NCBI GenBank assembly: GCA_965178125.1
Contig: OZ237736.1
Location: 248,001 to 312,000, forward strand
Reading direction: 5' to 3'
Length of the DNA: 64,000 bases
DNA from: Bilabrum cf. latius
Taxonomy: Eukaryota; Bigyra: Bicosoecida; Bigyra; Bicosoecida
Numbering within the stretch: the first letter of the stretch is position 1; each line of letters starts with the position of its first letter. This document shows, one piece after another, positions 11,679-22,600 of this stretch. The notes under the pieces were generated by a model. That model was not told the origin of the DNA, did no database searches, and worked only from the letters and a program-made list of their open reading frames with translations. The translations under genes were made by a program, and so were the position numbers.

Positions 11679-14033
11679 TCAGCCGCACCTGCCAGCCATC
11701 CAGGACAAGGCCGCGGCTTGCGCCTGCAGCGCCCTGACTTCGCTCTCTAGCAGTGCCCAGCCCTCTCGCACCCTCGAGTCTGTCTCTTTCTCCACCCCTA
11801 TCTTAAGTAACGACGCGTCAGAGCCTGCCGCAGCAGAGATGCCTGCCGACTCGCCGACACTTGTGGGCGAGCAGCGCCCGGTCGCTTCCAGAGCAAGTGC
11901 TCGAAGCACGCTGCCGTGCGGAGGAGGCAAATCCGCGGGCACTCGAAGCGAGAATGCATCAGTGGTGTCCTTGTGGGCACCGTCGTTGCCTGCTTTCGCG
12001 CCGCCGCAGGAAGGACCATCTGGCTTGCTCGAGCAGCAGCTCCTCGCTGCAACCAATGGTGACCCGCTGACGCCATCGCCATGCTCGGTCTTGCCACTTT
12101 CACCACCGTCGCGCGCGCCCCCATGCTCAGCAACCACTGGGGACATGCTGCGCCGGGGCTTGCCTTTAGCGCTCTCATCCAATGCACCGCTCGGTGACTT
12201 TGGTGTGCTGGCACTTCCCCTGGGCAGAGAGAGCACGAGGCAGACGAGAGTGGCGGCATGGGCTCTCTCTAGCTGCACCGCGGTATCACTCGTCACATGC
12301 CCGCCTTCCGGTTCGCCCGGTGAATCTGCGATTTCGACTCCGTTGTGACCCACTGCCCCCAGCACCTTCAGCGCGGGGGCTGCGGCCGCTGTGCCAGCTA
12401 AAGCCGCCGGCAAAGACAGGTGGTCCATGCTGCAAGCGCTCGTCACACGCCCACCATCGTCACCAGTGCTCTAGTTATTGCCCACATCCGGCACGGAAGG
12501 TCCGCAATCTGGCGTGCCGGCCAGCGCGCTTCGGACCAGCCGGAACAGAACCGATGCCTCGAGCGCCTGAAGAAGTTTCCGGGAATCGTCCGCGTGCCTA
12601 GCGCCCAGCAGCATCACCTCTGCCTTGTTGGAGTTGAACGAAGGGTCGCACCCCTACCTGGCTCCGTCTCTCCCCTTCTATGCGGCTGGAGAGGGTCCGT
12701 CCGTTGGTTCACTGACATTCGATGGTGGTTCTGCTGACCCAATGGAACGCCCTGAGAATCGGACGAGTTCGGGAACTCGCTCCACAGAGGAAGCAAGGCT
12801 AGCACCGCAGCACGATGACGAACCAGATGTGACTAGTGCGCCCGGCACACCGTCGCAAGCAGCACTTGGGAGCGGCGATGGCTGCTCGTGCGGGTCCCTC
12901 CTCCGCTGTGCTGCTGCCCCGCCAGCTTCCTCGGCGGCTGCGGCTGCTGCTGCTGCTGCTGCATCTAGATTCAGTTTGGCCACCCAGCAGCACCGTAATG
13001 CAGCGATGTACGCCCGGACGAACTGCCACACAGCGGCGTGGTAACGAGAGCACGGCTTGCTGGGGGCGACAGCTGCCACCTCGGTTGCTGGCAATCTAGC
13101 GGCTGTGGGCCCGCTGCCAGCCGCAACGGGCCCGCCATTCATGATCTGAATAATCTTCCGGAGCGCCTTGCGCAGCGCAGTTGCCTGGCAGCGGTCTTTC
13201 TTGACGTGCAGCTGAAGCGCACCACCGTGCGATGCACCCGGGGCAGGGGCGCTGCTTCCAAGAAGACTGGAGGCCTCGGGCTGGGGCTGGGGCGGCGAGG
13301 CAGAGGCGAATGAAGCTAGTTCTAAAAGCAAAAGGGGGGCCGCGGCCTGCCTTTGCAGATCCACCCAGCCTCGCGGAAGACCCGTGGATGGGTCGGGGAG
13401 TTGCATGGCGCGATGCAGGTCTACTACTGGCGCCCAGTGCGGGGGGAGCTTGAAGCGAGCAGAGTCCATGATCAGGACCGAGTCCGTCTCTGCATCGTAC
13501 GCTCCGATGGGACTAAAGTGTCCGTCGCCTGTCTGGTTAAGGATCTTCCTGGAATACGAGACGGCGAGCACCCTTCCCTCCGAGGTGGTGCAGGTGCTCA
13601 CGCAAGCATCTCGGAACGCTTTCAAGGACGGTGCCACGCCGCCTGTGGCTGCCTCTGGAGGAGGTCTGTTCACATTAGCTTTGGCTCCATTGCACGCGGC
13701 CAGGCATGCAAACTCGTCAAGTGTGATGCCATCCTTCTTGATTTCTTCCACGTCTTTGCAGCACGACAGCTGGTCTTCAGAAAACCACCTCCACACGCTC
13801 TCTCTCCATCGCTACCTGGGATCAACGCCCAAAGTATTTAATGCCATCACCAGCGTGGCCAGTCCACAGAATGCGGGGTCGTCCTGTGTCCGAAACTATG
13901 CAGCCAGTGGAAGGAAGCACTCTGCCGTGCCGTTCATCATTGCTCGCTTGAACCGTTCTCTACCTTCCCCAGATGATAGGTCTACACATGGTTCTTTCAA
14001 CTTTCGGCGGTAAAACCACGGTTTAGCTGCCAT
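11679..14033 (-). CDS. PCS: Phytochelatin synthase with long C-terminal extension
   Basis: One intronless frame runs from ATG 14033 (MAAKPWFYRRKL) to TGA 11681-11679, 784 residues, with TAGs at 13896, 13812, 12678, 12654 and 12471. The N-terminal papain-like domain is unmistakable. It has FYRRKL and NGTAECFLPL, then TQDDPAFCGLATLVMALN with the catalytic Cys near residue 54, a DP..WRWF block, GHFSPIG with the catalytic His near 174, and IMDSARFKLPPHW with the catalytic Asp near 192. The enzyme makes phytochelatins from glutathione for heavy-metal detoxification in the cytosol. Two TAGs fall inside this conserved domain, so it cannot be made without decoding TAG. About 500 further residues are low-complexity (Ala, Ser, Gly) with a possible degenerate C-terminal PCS domain (AEVMLLGA). 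An upstream in-frame extension to 14159 exists, but ATG 14033 gives the typical N-terminus. Confidence 0.93.
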
Positions 14034-14168
14034 GGCTTCGTGAATTTTAGATGTGAAGCAGTTGCCGTCGGTCGAGCTTGGTGGGGGTTCCTTCCGGTTC
14101 AATGGAGGTTCGTTCGGAAACTTGAAAAAGGCTCTATCCAAGACCAAAAAGTTCATCACAACAGCCCC

Positions 14169-17100
14169 TTAAACGTCACAGTCCTCTGCAGCTGGCGGCA
14201 GCGCAGCAGCCAGCCCGTCCCTCGCCGCCCCCGAGCTGGGAGCCAGAGCAGCGCCCCCCTCAGAGGAGTCCTTCACGCATGCATCGGCCCAGATCGCGGC
14301 AGCAACCGCGGGAGCCTGCTCGCAATACAGGTGATGCCCAGAATCGCGGATCCGAAACACGCGTGGAAGGCCATCCCTGGCCTACTTTTGCATCGCCGCG
14401 CCGCCCATGCGCCCGTGGAAGGCGTCGAGCGCATGACTGATGCCCCGCTGCACGGCCCTTCCGCCCTGGGGCGACATCCAGTCGTGGGAACCGCCGTACA
14501 TGAAGCTGAGCCCGGGCAACCCGAGCACGCCCCGGGTCAGTCCGCTGGTCCTGACGCCAGCCGCGACTTCCAGCGATGTGACGAGTGCGACGGCGTGCAG
14601 CAGGTCCCGGGCCGCTCCGGACATCCTCCACTGCAGCGGGGCCCGAGCCCACGCTCCCGGCAGCAAAACCGCAGCGATTGCCCTCTCGCCCAGCGGCGGC
14701 ATCGCCGACAGGGAATAAAGATATTCCGCGAACACGCCCCCGGGGATGTAGGGTGCCACGTGCACGGGGTCGAGCGCGAGGCTCTGCAGCCTTCGCGCCA
14801 GGAGAGCGGCGGTGCACCTGCGACCGAAGGGTCCTGCCAACCTGAGCGCCACCTGAGGGGTGGTGCCGGCCGACCACAGAGGGGCCAGGATCCGCAGCAC
14901 GAGCGGCGGCGGCTTGGACTTCATGACCTGCTCCTTGGCCTGTTCCTTGGATGGCTTTCCATCCGCAGACTCGGCTTCAGATTCATGCGCACCTGCTGGC
15001 CCGTCGTTGGTGCCCGCAGCTGGCCTCGATAGGCCGGCTGAGGATGCCGTGGCTCGACGGCGGGTCACCTGATCCGATCCTGACGCCATTCGATGGTTAA
15101 CGTCCCGAGACACGGCAGGAACGGGCGGGCTGGGGGGCGGCGAGTCGCCGTGCTTGGGCGCGATGTCGATGGGGTCAGCACTGGACCAGTAGCGGCTCGT
15201 GGGGGGCACAACGCCCACCACGCCCGCCTGCCGCGTGGCGGTCTCGAGCGCGGCAAGGGAGGCACACGGCCGAATATGTCCGTTCAGATCGCTACCGAAG
15301 GCCTCCGCGGCACCCTGTTCCGCAGGAGGCACGCCGACCGGCGACAGCAGCGAGAACCTCACGATGTCCCTCGTGGGGTCAAACAGACCCGCCACGGGCC
15401 TCGCAGCGGCATCGCGCGCCTCCTGCGCAGCCACTGCAGCAAACTTCCCGTCCCCGCGGGCGATGTCAGCCAGCAGCGCACGCGCACGATCCACCGCCAC
15501 GCGCTGCCTGTGCCTCACCACGCGCGTGTACAGTGACCCAGCGAGGTATCCTCCCAGGCTGTGCGCCGCGATGATGATCTTGCCCAGACCCCCCGACTAT
15601 GACGGGCTTTCGCCTCTTGTTCGAACTGATGGTGTCTCACCACGAGCCTTTCGGGACTTGGACCTGCTGCGCGGCTTTCTGCCCCCTCGTACAGCGCCCT
15701 CCCTTGTGCTTCCATTCTCTTGGCCATCGACGCCCATTTTCTGACGCGAACCTCCTTCGAGTCCCTGCCGCGGGTCACCTGCATTACCACGCTCCATCGG
15801 CTTGCTCTGCTTGGCTCTGAGGTACAGGTCGAGGTCCTTGAGTGCCTCCACCAGCCCGCACACGAGCCACTCCTCCGCGGCAGCCCGACGCTTGTCCGCC
15901 GAAGTCCTCTCGATCACCGGAAGTGACTTCAAAGGGACCGACCCGGAGGTTGGGCCGCCGCTCTTAGCATTAGAAACTGCACCGATGTTCCCTTGGTACC
16001 TATGCACAGACCCCACGTCGTCCAGCCACCAGGGCGGTCGCACCGGAGCTGCCGACACCGCAGGCGCCTGCATGGCGGGAGTGCCCCCATTTCCTGCGCC
16101 AGCAGATTCGCTGCCAACTCCCAGCCCAGGCTCGCCCAGTGGTCCGTTTCCGGCTACGGCCTCTCGACCCTCAAGCAGCGGCTGCTGCTGCTCAGACTCC
16201 TGGCCCTATGCCGGTGGCCCCTGAAGGCTGCCTTGCGAGGCCACATCGGGAGCGGAAGAGGCCAGCCAGCGCTTGTACATCGAAGCGGCGCGGTCCTCTG
16301 GCGGGCTGCCGATCCTGCACGCGCGCTGGCAGCCCTCCAGCAGCCCGCAACAGGCAGGCACCGCGAACGCGTCGTCGGCAGTGGCTGCGTCCGCAGCGGT
16401 GACCGGCGCAGGCACGCCTTTCGGGCCCGATGGGGGCTGCACCACCCGCGGTCCTGATCCACCGGTGGATTTCGTGTCCCCTGTGAAGCTGCGGCTGGAC
16501 CCGCCCATGCCTCCCCAATCCATGCACACCACACGGGTGCACAGAGGAGCCAAAAACCTGCAAGTCCACGGGTAGAACCCCGCACCCTGGCCAAACCCGT
16601 GGCACAGCACGACGGTCTTGCCCTGGATCGACTCAACCGCACCAGACTCTCCGCGGGAGGCCCGTGCTGCTCCCCTGGCCGCCCATCGACCCGCGTCATC
16701 CTCCGCGCTGTTCTTCGTCATCCTCCTCCACCGGAAGCTGCCCTTGGCCGACCCCTGCAGGCCGGATGGCTCTGCCTCTAGCTGCACGACCGAAGCCCGC
16801 AGGGATTGAGAGGCCCATGCAGCAACATTCCGCCGGCTGAATCGCTTGGGCTGCGCTACCACCCCAGGCACGCCGCTCGCATCCTCCACGCCCAGCCCGT
16901 TGCCGGATCCGTCCCCGTCAGCCCGCCCGGAATTCCCGTCGACCGGTCCGTTTTGAATCAGCAGCGGATCGCGAGCAGTCACTACCACAACGTGAAGGCC
17001 ACCCAGCTCCAGCTGGAGCACCTCGAAGCGCCAGTCCCGGCGAAGGAAGTCCCAGCCCCTGCGCCCGCGCTCCCGCAGGTCGAACAGGCCGTCTTCATCA

Positions 17101-18725
17101 CCCCCCTCGGCAGTGCGGTGGTTGGGTCGCGCCCCCGCCGCAACTCGCATGTCCGCCGCGTCGTGCTGCTGCAAAACAGCGGGCGTGAGCTGATTCCGCC
17201 TCTTGCTTCGAATGGCCCGCGGCACCGTTGAGCCTCTCGGCAGCTCTGCATAGCCAGCAGCAGCAGCTGCAGCGGTCCTCTTTGACGCAGTGGCAGTCGC
17301 CGCGCCACCCGCGCCCGTGACCGGACGATAGCCGTGCTGGATCGAGTTGGCCTTCCTGGCCACCTGCTCAACGGACACATCGCAGTCCCGCACCCACGAC
17401 CCGACAGACGCGATCATTTCGCGGGCGATGAGACGCCTCCCCTCCTCCCCTTGTTCCCTGGACGCGGCCTCCTCCAGCCTGTGCCTCGCCGCTCGCACCG
17501 CCAGCGCGAACCCCCCCGTGCCGCTGCCCATGACCGCCAGGTCGAGTCGCTCGCCGCGGGCACCATACCCCCCGGCGCCCGGCACGATAATCCTCTTCCG
17601 GCTCGTGTCGTTGGGACCGTCCGCGTCCTCGTCCGCACCGCTATATTTCTGATCCACCGGTGGAACAGCAACGATGGCCTCCACGTCGTTCCTGCCCTTG
17701 GCCCACAAGCCCGCGCGGAAGAGCTCTCTTTCCGATCGCACCACGGTCGCGCGCTCTGCACCTCCCCATAGGCGCATAGCAGCCGCAGCTGCCACGGCAG
17801 AGATGGCTGGGATCCCGATGCAGGCGAAGGCTATGACCAGACGCTGCGTGCTGAACAGCCCGTCATTGGTGTCACCCGAACCACCGTCCCCCCCTCTCGC
17901 TGCCCGCTTCTCTCTGCCCACCTCGATCATGCCCAGCTTGAACACGCCCAGCAGGACCAGCAATAGAGCCGACAGAGCAGCCGCCCATGCGGCCCAGGTG
18001 CTCTCTCTCGCCTGCATCGCGTCGCCCCTGTCGAACACATCCATGGCGATGCGCTGCCGGCGGCGGGAGGCGGCGGCATCTAGGGCACTTGCATCGCGGC
18101 TGGCGCCGCGCGAAAACTTGCCATCTACATTGTCTGGATCGGATCGGAAGCAGCTGCAGCAGACCCACGTCTTGGACAGGCCGCGGCAAAGCCAGCGGCA
18201 GTCGCACTGCCAGCAGCACTTCGAGCCGCGCATGCACGTGCCGCAGATCCAGCACTGCGCAATGCACAGCAGCACTGCAAAGAACATACTAGATACGTAC
18301 GCTATGTCAAGCAAGGAGGTCCTCACACCGACGTCAGATATCGACCAGAGCACCATTTCCAGGCCGACGTCCATGGTGTTTCCAACAACATTTCCGAGCC
18401 ACGACCGCTCCCCATTCCCGATGCCGTTGAATGCAAGCATATCCGTAAAGTACGTGACTGTTGGAGAATCACCATCCGCAGCCGAAGAATCTGTCAGGGA
18501 CGCAGCCTCGTACATGAACAGGGCCACGCTGCACACGAGCCCAACTATTGCAACCAGCTGCAGAGGTGTTTGCGCCGCCCAGGCGAAAAGTAGCCAGAGA
18601 ACAACGAAAAAGCTGCCGAATACCAGCATTAGCCCCGCCAGCGGTCCAAGCACAGCCATGATCACGAGGCGCTACAGCGAGGATGGGCTGCTTTTTGTCC
18701 CTTGCTTAGGATAATTCTGTGCCAT
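14169..18725 (-). CDS. Large membrane-anchored alpha/beta-hydrolase (ABHD5/ABHD4-like)
   Basis: The frame runs from ATG 18725 (MAQNYPKQG) to TAA 14171-14169, 1518 residues, with TAGs at 18672, 16206, 15597 and 14382. The N-terminus has two strongly hydrophobic segments (about residues 22-70), further membrane segments to about 330, and a Cys/Trp-rich patch (about 160-190). The hydrolase domain starts at VVLCHGFGQGAGFYPW (about 707) and DWGGMGGS. The nucleophile elbow AAHSLGGYLAG is near 1053, the acid in YGGSHDWMS near 1413 and the His in DSGHHLYCEQ near 1461. Family members are lipid hydrolases, acyltransferases or lipase co-activators. Here the core is split by about 300 residues of low-complexity insert between the first strand and the elbow, with two TAGs in that insert and a third between the catalytic Asp and His. 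All pieces share one frame. Confidence 0.88.
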
Positions 18726-18976
18726 AGTCAGTCCGATCGCCTGATATTATTACAAACTACAAATTTGAAGTGGAAAGCAGATCGAAGCTAGTAAAATGGT
18801 GGTGCCACGGTCCTGAATCTGCCAAAAGCCAGTTTCTCCAACTTTGTTTTCATCTTCATAATTATCAGAAGACAAAAGGAAGGCTGTTTCCGCTGTGTAC
18901 ACCTACAAGTATGTCTGGATTCGATTTTCATGAGTGGCAACTGCATGGCGACCATCTATAGCGAGCAACAGTTGGA
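18726..18976. promoter_or_regulatory. Shared 5' region of two divergent genes
   Basis: This stretch of about 250 bp separates the start codons of the minus-strand hydrolase gene (18725) and the plus-strand gene at 18977. It is more AT-rich than the flanking coding sequence. I see no defined TATA box that I would call with confidence; a bidirectional promoter is an inference from layout. Confidence 0.45.
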
Positions 18977-20125
18977 ATGCAACTGTCCTCAGTGATTATC
19001 CCGGGCCTCGTCATAGGCGGTATCATGGTTGGGGCATTGTCAAAAAGCTCAGCGCAGAAGTTCCGAGAAGGAGGAGGCTAGAGAATGGTGCGATATGCTT
19101 TACGAATAGGGGTCCCAGTCTCGCTGGGCTCTGTTGGATATTATACACTAGAGGGGGCACTGCGCGAATCGGTAGCAAGGTACCTCGCCGGCGGTGCAAC
19201 TTTGCCGACGGTTGAGGGAGATGCCAAAGCTACAAAGACTACAGACACGGTATTTCCGTCGTTTCTAGTAGTCAGGCCGAGCACATAGTATGCTGCCACG
19301 TTGTAGTGGCTCGATAGGCGGGGCGTTCGGTGGGCGTCCGGGGAGCTCCGTGCAAGCTAGAAGCAGCCAGATGCCGAAGAACTCGAAAACTCTCACTCGC
19401 AAGCTCGCTCGGGAGATTTTTTGGCTGACGCATCGGCTGATTTTGGCCGGGAACCGCTGGACGATCCGTATCAGCGACGTCCACAGACGCAGGAACCTGC
19501 TCCAGCGCAAGCCGGCCCACTGGCATCCGAACCATCTCGAGCGTCCACCGGCATCGCCAGCAGCAGAAAAGCAGAGGACGAAGAGCTTGAATTCGCGCTT
19601 GCGATCCGTCGCGGTCGCGGGCACCACAGCATCCGAGAGGCCAGGGAGGTCCCGAACGCCTCGGAGCTGCCTGCCACACCGCCCGGCGGCCGACTTGACG
19701 ACTCGGAGCCGCCCGTGCAAGGGCTGGAAGGCTCGGCGCAGCCTACTGGGGCGGTAGAGGGGAAGGATCCCAGGGAGCGCACGGCCCTGGAATCGGTCGC
19801 GTCCTCCATCGGCGGGATGGAGCAGATGCGCCAGCGAGCGAACGAGTACTTCGAGTCTTTGATGCAGCCAAGGGGGCCCCAGGACGGGATCAGCCCTGCC
19901 TGGCTGCCCCCGACGATCGCGAGCAGGGGACTGGCGGGTGGAATCACCGCGGTGTTCGCGAACGCAATGATGGATTCGGGCCTCAAGGGCGGGATGCGGG
20001 GGCTGGGCCTCACCGTGCTCGTCGGCGTGTTCCTGGCGCTCACAGTTCCAACTTTCGAGGATATCATGTGCACGCGAGACGAAGCCAAGCGAAAGGAAGA
20101 GGCGAATTCGGTGCAGAAGTACTGA
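18977..20125 (+). CDS. Membrane protein of unknown function with N- and C-terminal helices
   Basis: The frame runs from ATG 18977 (MQLSSVIIPGLVIGGIMVGA) to TGA 20123-20125, 382 residues, with TAGs at 19079, 19286, 19304 and 19358. The N-terminus is a transmembrane helix followed by a basic loop (KSSAQKFREGGG-TAG-RM) and a second hydrophobic segment (GVPVSLGSVGYYTLEGAL). The middle is hydrophilic and Pro/Glu/Arg-rich. Near the end, GLAGGITAVFANAMMDSGLKGG and GLGLTVLVGVFLALTVP form another hydrophobic region, with a short charged tail. I do not recognise the family. A later ATG at 19085 would remove the first helix; 18977 is preferred because the helix begins cleanly there. Confidence 0.75.
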
Positions 20126-20191
20126 GCGTGGCTAGCCGGTGGAGGTAGATTTACTCGGCGGAATCCAAGAGAGCAGGCGCGATGATATTTG

Positions 20192-20259
20192 TGACGCCGT
20201 CCACTTGTGCAAATGTACTTTAGTATACTTAAGTACACTTGCACAAGTGGACGGCGTCA
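20192..20259. repeat. 29-bp near-perfect inverted repeat (palindrome)
   Basis: The left arm at 20192-20220 (starting tgacgccgtccacttgtgca) and right arm at 20231-20259 (ending gtggacggcgtca) are reverse complements with one mismatch. They surround a 10-bp centre that is itself partly palindromic. The right arm abuts the left terminal inverted repeat of the element that follows, and its last 23 bases recur at that element's other end. Confidence 0.9.
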
Positions 20260-20438
20260 GTGGTGGTGGATTTTGCTCTTAATGGGTCAAATCGTGCGTG
20301 GAATGGTTGATTGCTGAGAGGATCTGTGTGGGGATGGGGTGTGTGGAGGGGGGGTAAAGTGAGGGTGTGGGGTGGAGGTAGGAGTGGGTGTGTGGGGATG
20401 GATGTGGGAGTTTTCGTGTTAATTTCTCGTATTGGTAG

Positions 20439-20789
20439 AAGGAGTGGTGTACCAAAAACCTCGGAGCGAAGTGGATTTTTGATGCGGAGGATCACGAGCT
20501 GGTCTTGGGAACCGAGGTGCACGTCAACTTCGCGACCGCGTGGACGTATCCCGAAAAGTTCTACGAATCCATTGTAGAAGGAGAATGGGGGGTGAAAGCA
20601 GCGTTCGAGGAGTCTGCCAGTGACTTATTTGGCGTGTGGACCCTCGGCGATGTCCCGTACAAAACCGCGGAGGACCGTGCAGCCGTCACGAAGCTGGAAG
20701 CTCCCAAGGCCATTGTGGCGTGGCTGGAGGGCGTGGCAGAGGAGTATGCCGAGATAATGGCCAACGAGGGAGAAGGAGATGATGAATGA
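20439..20789 (+). CDS. Short acidic open frame inside the inverted-repeat element
   Basis: The frame reads KEWCTKNLGAKWIFDAEDHE through FATAWTYPEKFYESIVEGEW to an acidic tail (MANEGEGDDE) and ends at TGA 20787-20789. It has sensible amino-acid use and no internal stop. No ATG opens it; upstream it runs through a TAG at 20436 into the terminal repeat, so a spliced or 5'-missing exon is possible. No domain is recognised. Confidence 0.4.
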   Translation, partial: KEWCTKNLGAKWIFDAEDHELVLGTEVHVNFATAWTYPEKFYESIVEGEWGVKAAFEESASDLFGVWTLGDVPYKTAEDRAAVTKLEAPKAIVAWLEGVAEEYAEIMANEGEGDDE

Positions 20790-20835
20790 ATTCTGATGGT
20801 TGAATGTCAGCTCGAGCAGGGCTGTGAAAGGGAGG

Positions 20836-21420
20836 AGGTGGTCTGCTTGCCGTCGGAGGGGTGCAGGAACAGAGACACGTTGTGGCCAAGATTTGGCTTT
20901 ACTGGGGCGAACGAGCGATTGTCTGAATTTTTCCAACAAGGAAAACGGTTTTAGAATCAAGTTGCGTCATTGAAATCGTGTCCTAGTACTCCCAAACGGC
21001 TTATAAGCATCGATTTTTGGATCACTAGCAAACCCAATCGCCTCTCCCCCGATGCGGTCGCTCCCACCTACTAGCACAAGCCGCTTTGGTGGCTCAAGGG
21101 CGGTGCAGAGCGATACACAGACGAAATTGAGGCAGACGAGGAACGTGATGAGTGGATTGGTGTACCAGAGCGATAGGTGTGCTAGGGAGGAGGTGGTTTG
21201 CCGTCGGAGAGGGGCAGGGACAGCGACACGTTGTGGCCAAGAGAAGGCAATGCTGAGGCGAACGAGCCATTGTCTGAATTTGTCCCACAAGGAAAACGGT
21301 TTTAGGATCAAGTTAAGTCATTGACACCGTGTCGTACTACTCTCAAACGGCATGAAAGCCTTGATTTTCGGATCACTAGCAAACCCATTCGGCGATCGCC
21401 TCTCCCTCGATGCGGTCGCT
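20836..21420. repeat. Direct duplication of about 220-235 bp
   Basis: The block at about 20836-21060 (gggaggaggtggt ... gatgcggtcgctc) is repeated at about 21186-21420 with roughly 80-85% identity. The copies share gacacgttgtggccaaga, aaggaaaacggtttta and ggatcactagcaaaccca. On the minus strand both can be read as MILKPFSL..KFRQ.LVR, so the duplication may involve a coding fragment. Confidence 0.75.
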
Positions 21421-21830
21421 CACGTGCCCCCTGCTTTGCCCCCCTCTTCGCCGTAGGGTTCGCCCCCCTCTTTGTGGTGGGTTTCAATACAGAACTTCAC
21501 ATACTCCAACTTTTCGACCAGAGCTGCTTTTTTTCCTAGTGCGGCTTGCCATTTCGTCTTGGCGCAGTCAGCTTCGATCTGGGCGCGGCCAGCAGCCTGC
21601 GACGCGGCATTAAACTCCCGTCGTGCTGCACGCCACTCCTCTATAGCTTCTTCTGCAGCGGTACGTAGAAGCACTTCCGCTCTCTCAAGTCCTTTCCCGA
21701 ACCCCGCTTTATAATCCTTATCCATTTCTTCGGTAAAATTAATATGATACCAGTCGCTAGATCTACCTTTGGCGTAAATCACATTTGGTTGCGTGTTGAA
21801 TGGACTTCCCTTTGTGGCGGGCTGGTTGAG
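21420..21830 (-). CDS. Charged coiled-coil-like open frame inside the element
   Basis: The minus-strand frame includes SDWYHINFTEEMDKDYKAGF and a long Ala/Glu/Arg helix (AEEAIEEWRAARREFNAASQ), then KLEYVKFCIETHHKEGGE, ending at TGA 21422-21420. The heptad-like spacing suggests a coiled coil. The 5' boundary is not resolved because no ATG opens the frame. It may be an exon of an element gene. No family is recognised. Confidence 0.45.
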   Translation of the reverse strand, partial: LNQPATKGSPFNTQPNVIYAKGRSSDWYHINFTEEMDKDYKAGFGKGLERAEVLLRTAAEEAIEEWRAARREFNAASQAAGRAQIEADCAKTKWQAALGKKAALVEKLEYVKFCIETHHKEGGEPYGEEGGKAGGT

Positions 21831-21917
21831 GAGTGGCTTGCCCCGTGACCGTAACTCTTGTTCTGGCCAGTACCAACTTTAGTGACAAGTATTCACAGCA
21901 TCCGACCGCTCAACCCA

Positions 21918-22479
21918 TCACTCCGCATTCACGCGGTAGATTTGCACCTCCTGCCCCTCCAGGGCTAAATCGTGGCCATCGCACGATCCGAACAGCTCGG
22001 GGACGGCTCGCCGAGCAACCACGGCTCGGCAAATCTCGGCGAACTTCTCCTGCCCCTTAATTATGTCGGCTAGAGCATGAGAGAAGGCGGTCTTGTCGCG
22101 ACAGGCGGCGAACACGATCTCGATCACGTCCTTGGGTAGCCCCGACCATTCCGACAGGAACGCGGTGGGTAGCTCGTCCAGTGTCGCCTCAATGATCTCC
22201 TGCTGGTACTTGACGAAGCAGTTGTCCTTAACGGTGAGGAACTTGGCGGTTGGCTCACCCACTGCCATGCAGACGACCTCGTACCAGCCGTGCTTCACGC
22301 GGTTGACGGTCTCGGTCTCGTATTTCTCCAGCTTGGGGTACTCCTTCAGAATGTTTGCCCAAGCATCGGTGAACACCTTCCGCATTTCATCCTCCTTGGG
22401 CTTATCTCCGAATGTAAAGCCTCCAAGACTCGCTATTGCTCCAGATTTGGGGTCCTCGGGGCGATCCGCTGCGTCGCCA
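21918..22479 (-). CDS. Open frame, probable terminal exon of an unknown gene
   Basis: The frame ends at TGA 21920-21918 and encodes about 185 residues with ordinary composition (EMRKVFTDAWANILKEYPKL, then YEVVCMAVGEPTAKFLTV, SGLPKDVIEIVFAACRDK and FGSCDGHDLALEGQEVQIYR). A plausible splice acceptor (ttctaccag) lies at its 5' side just before the dispersed repeat that starts at about 22493, so upstream exons could be to the right of the LINE insertion. I do not recognise the product. Confidence 0.5.
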
Positions 22480-22492
22480 GCTGGTAGAATCA

Positions 22493-22600
22493 GTTGGTGA
22501 GGCCAGCAAGGTCTCTGAGATTGAGGTCGCGCGGTGGGCGCAGGACCCGCTCGAGGTGCAGGAGCAGATGCGACGTAGCGATGCGGAGGAGTGAGAGAGA
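22493..22600 (+). repeat. Dispersed repeat, left part (second copy at 55927)
   Basis: The sequence gttggtgaggccagcaaggt and the next 80 bases match 55927-56030 with few changes. Both copies can be read in the plus strand as VGEASKVSEIE.ARWAQDPL and stop shortly after (TGA here, TAA in the second copy). The repeat continues on the other side of the LINE at about 25217-25770. Confidence 0.8.

Noticed and set aside
16139-17771. Several plus-strand ORFs of 80-150 codons opposite the alpha/beta-hydrolase
   Set aside because: They overlap a conserved minus-strand gene, have skewed composition (Arg/Ala/Pro) and no motifs; they are shadows.
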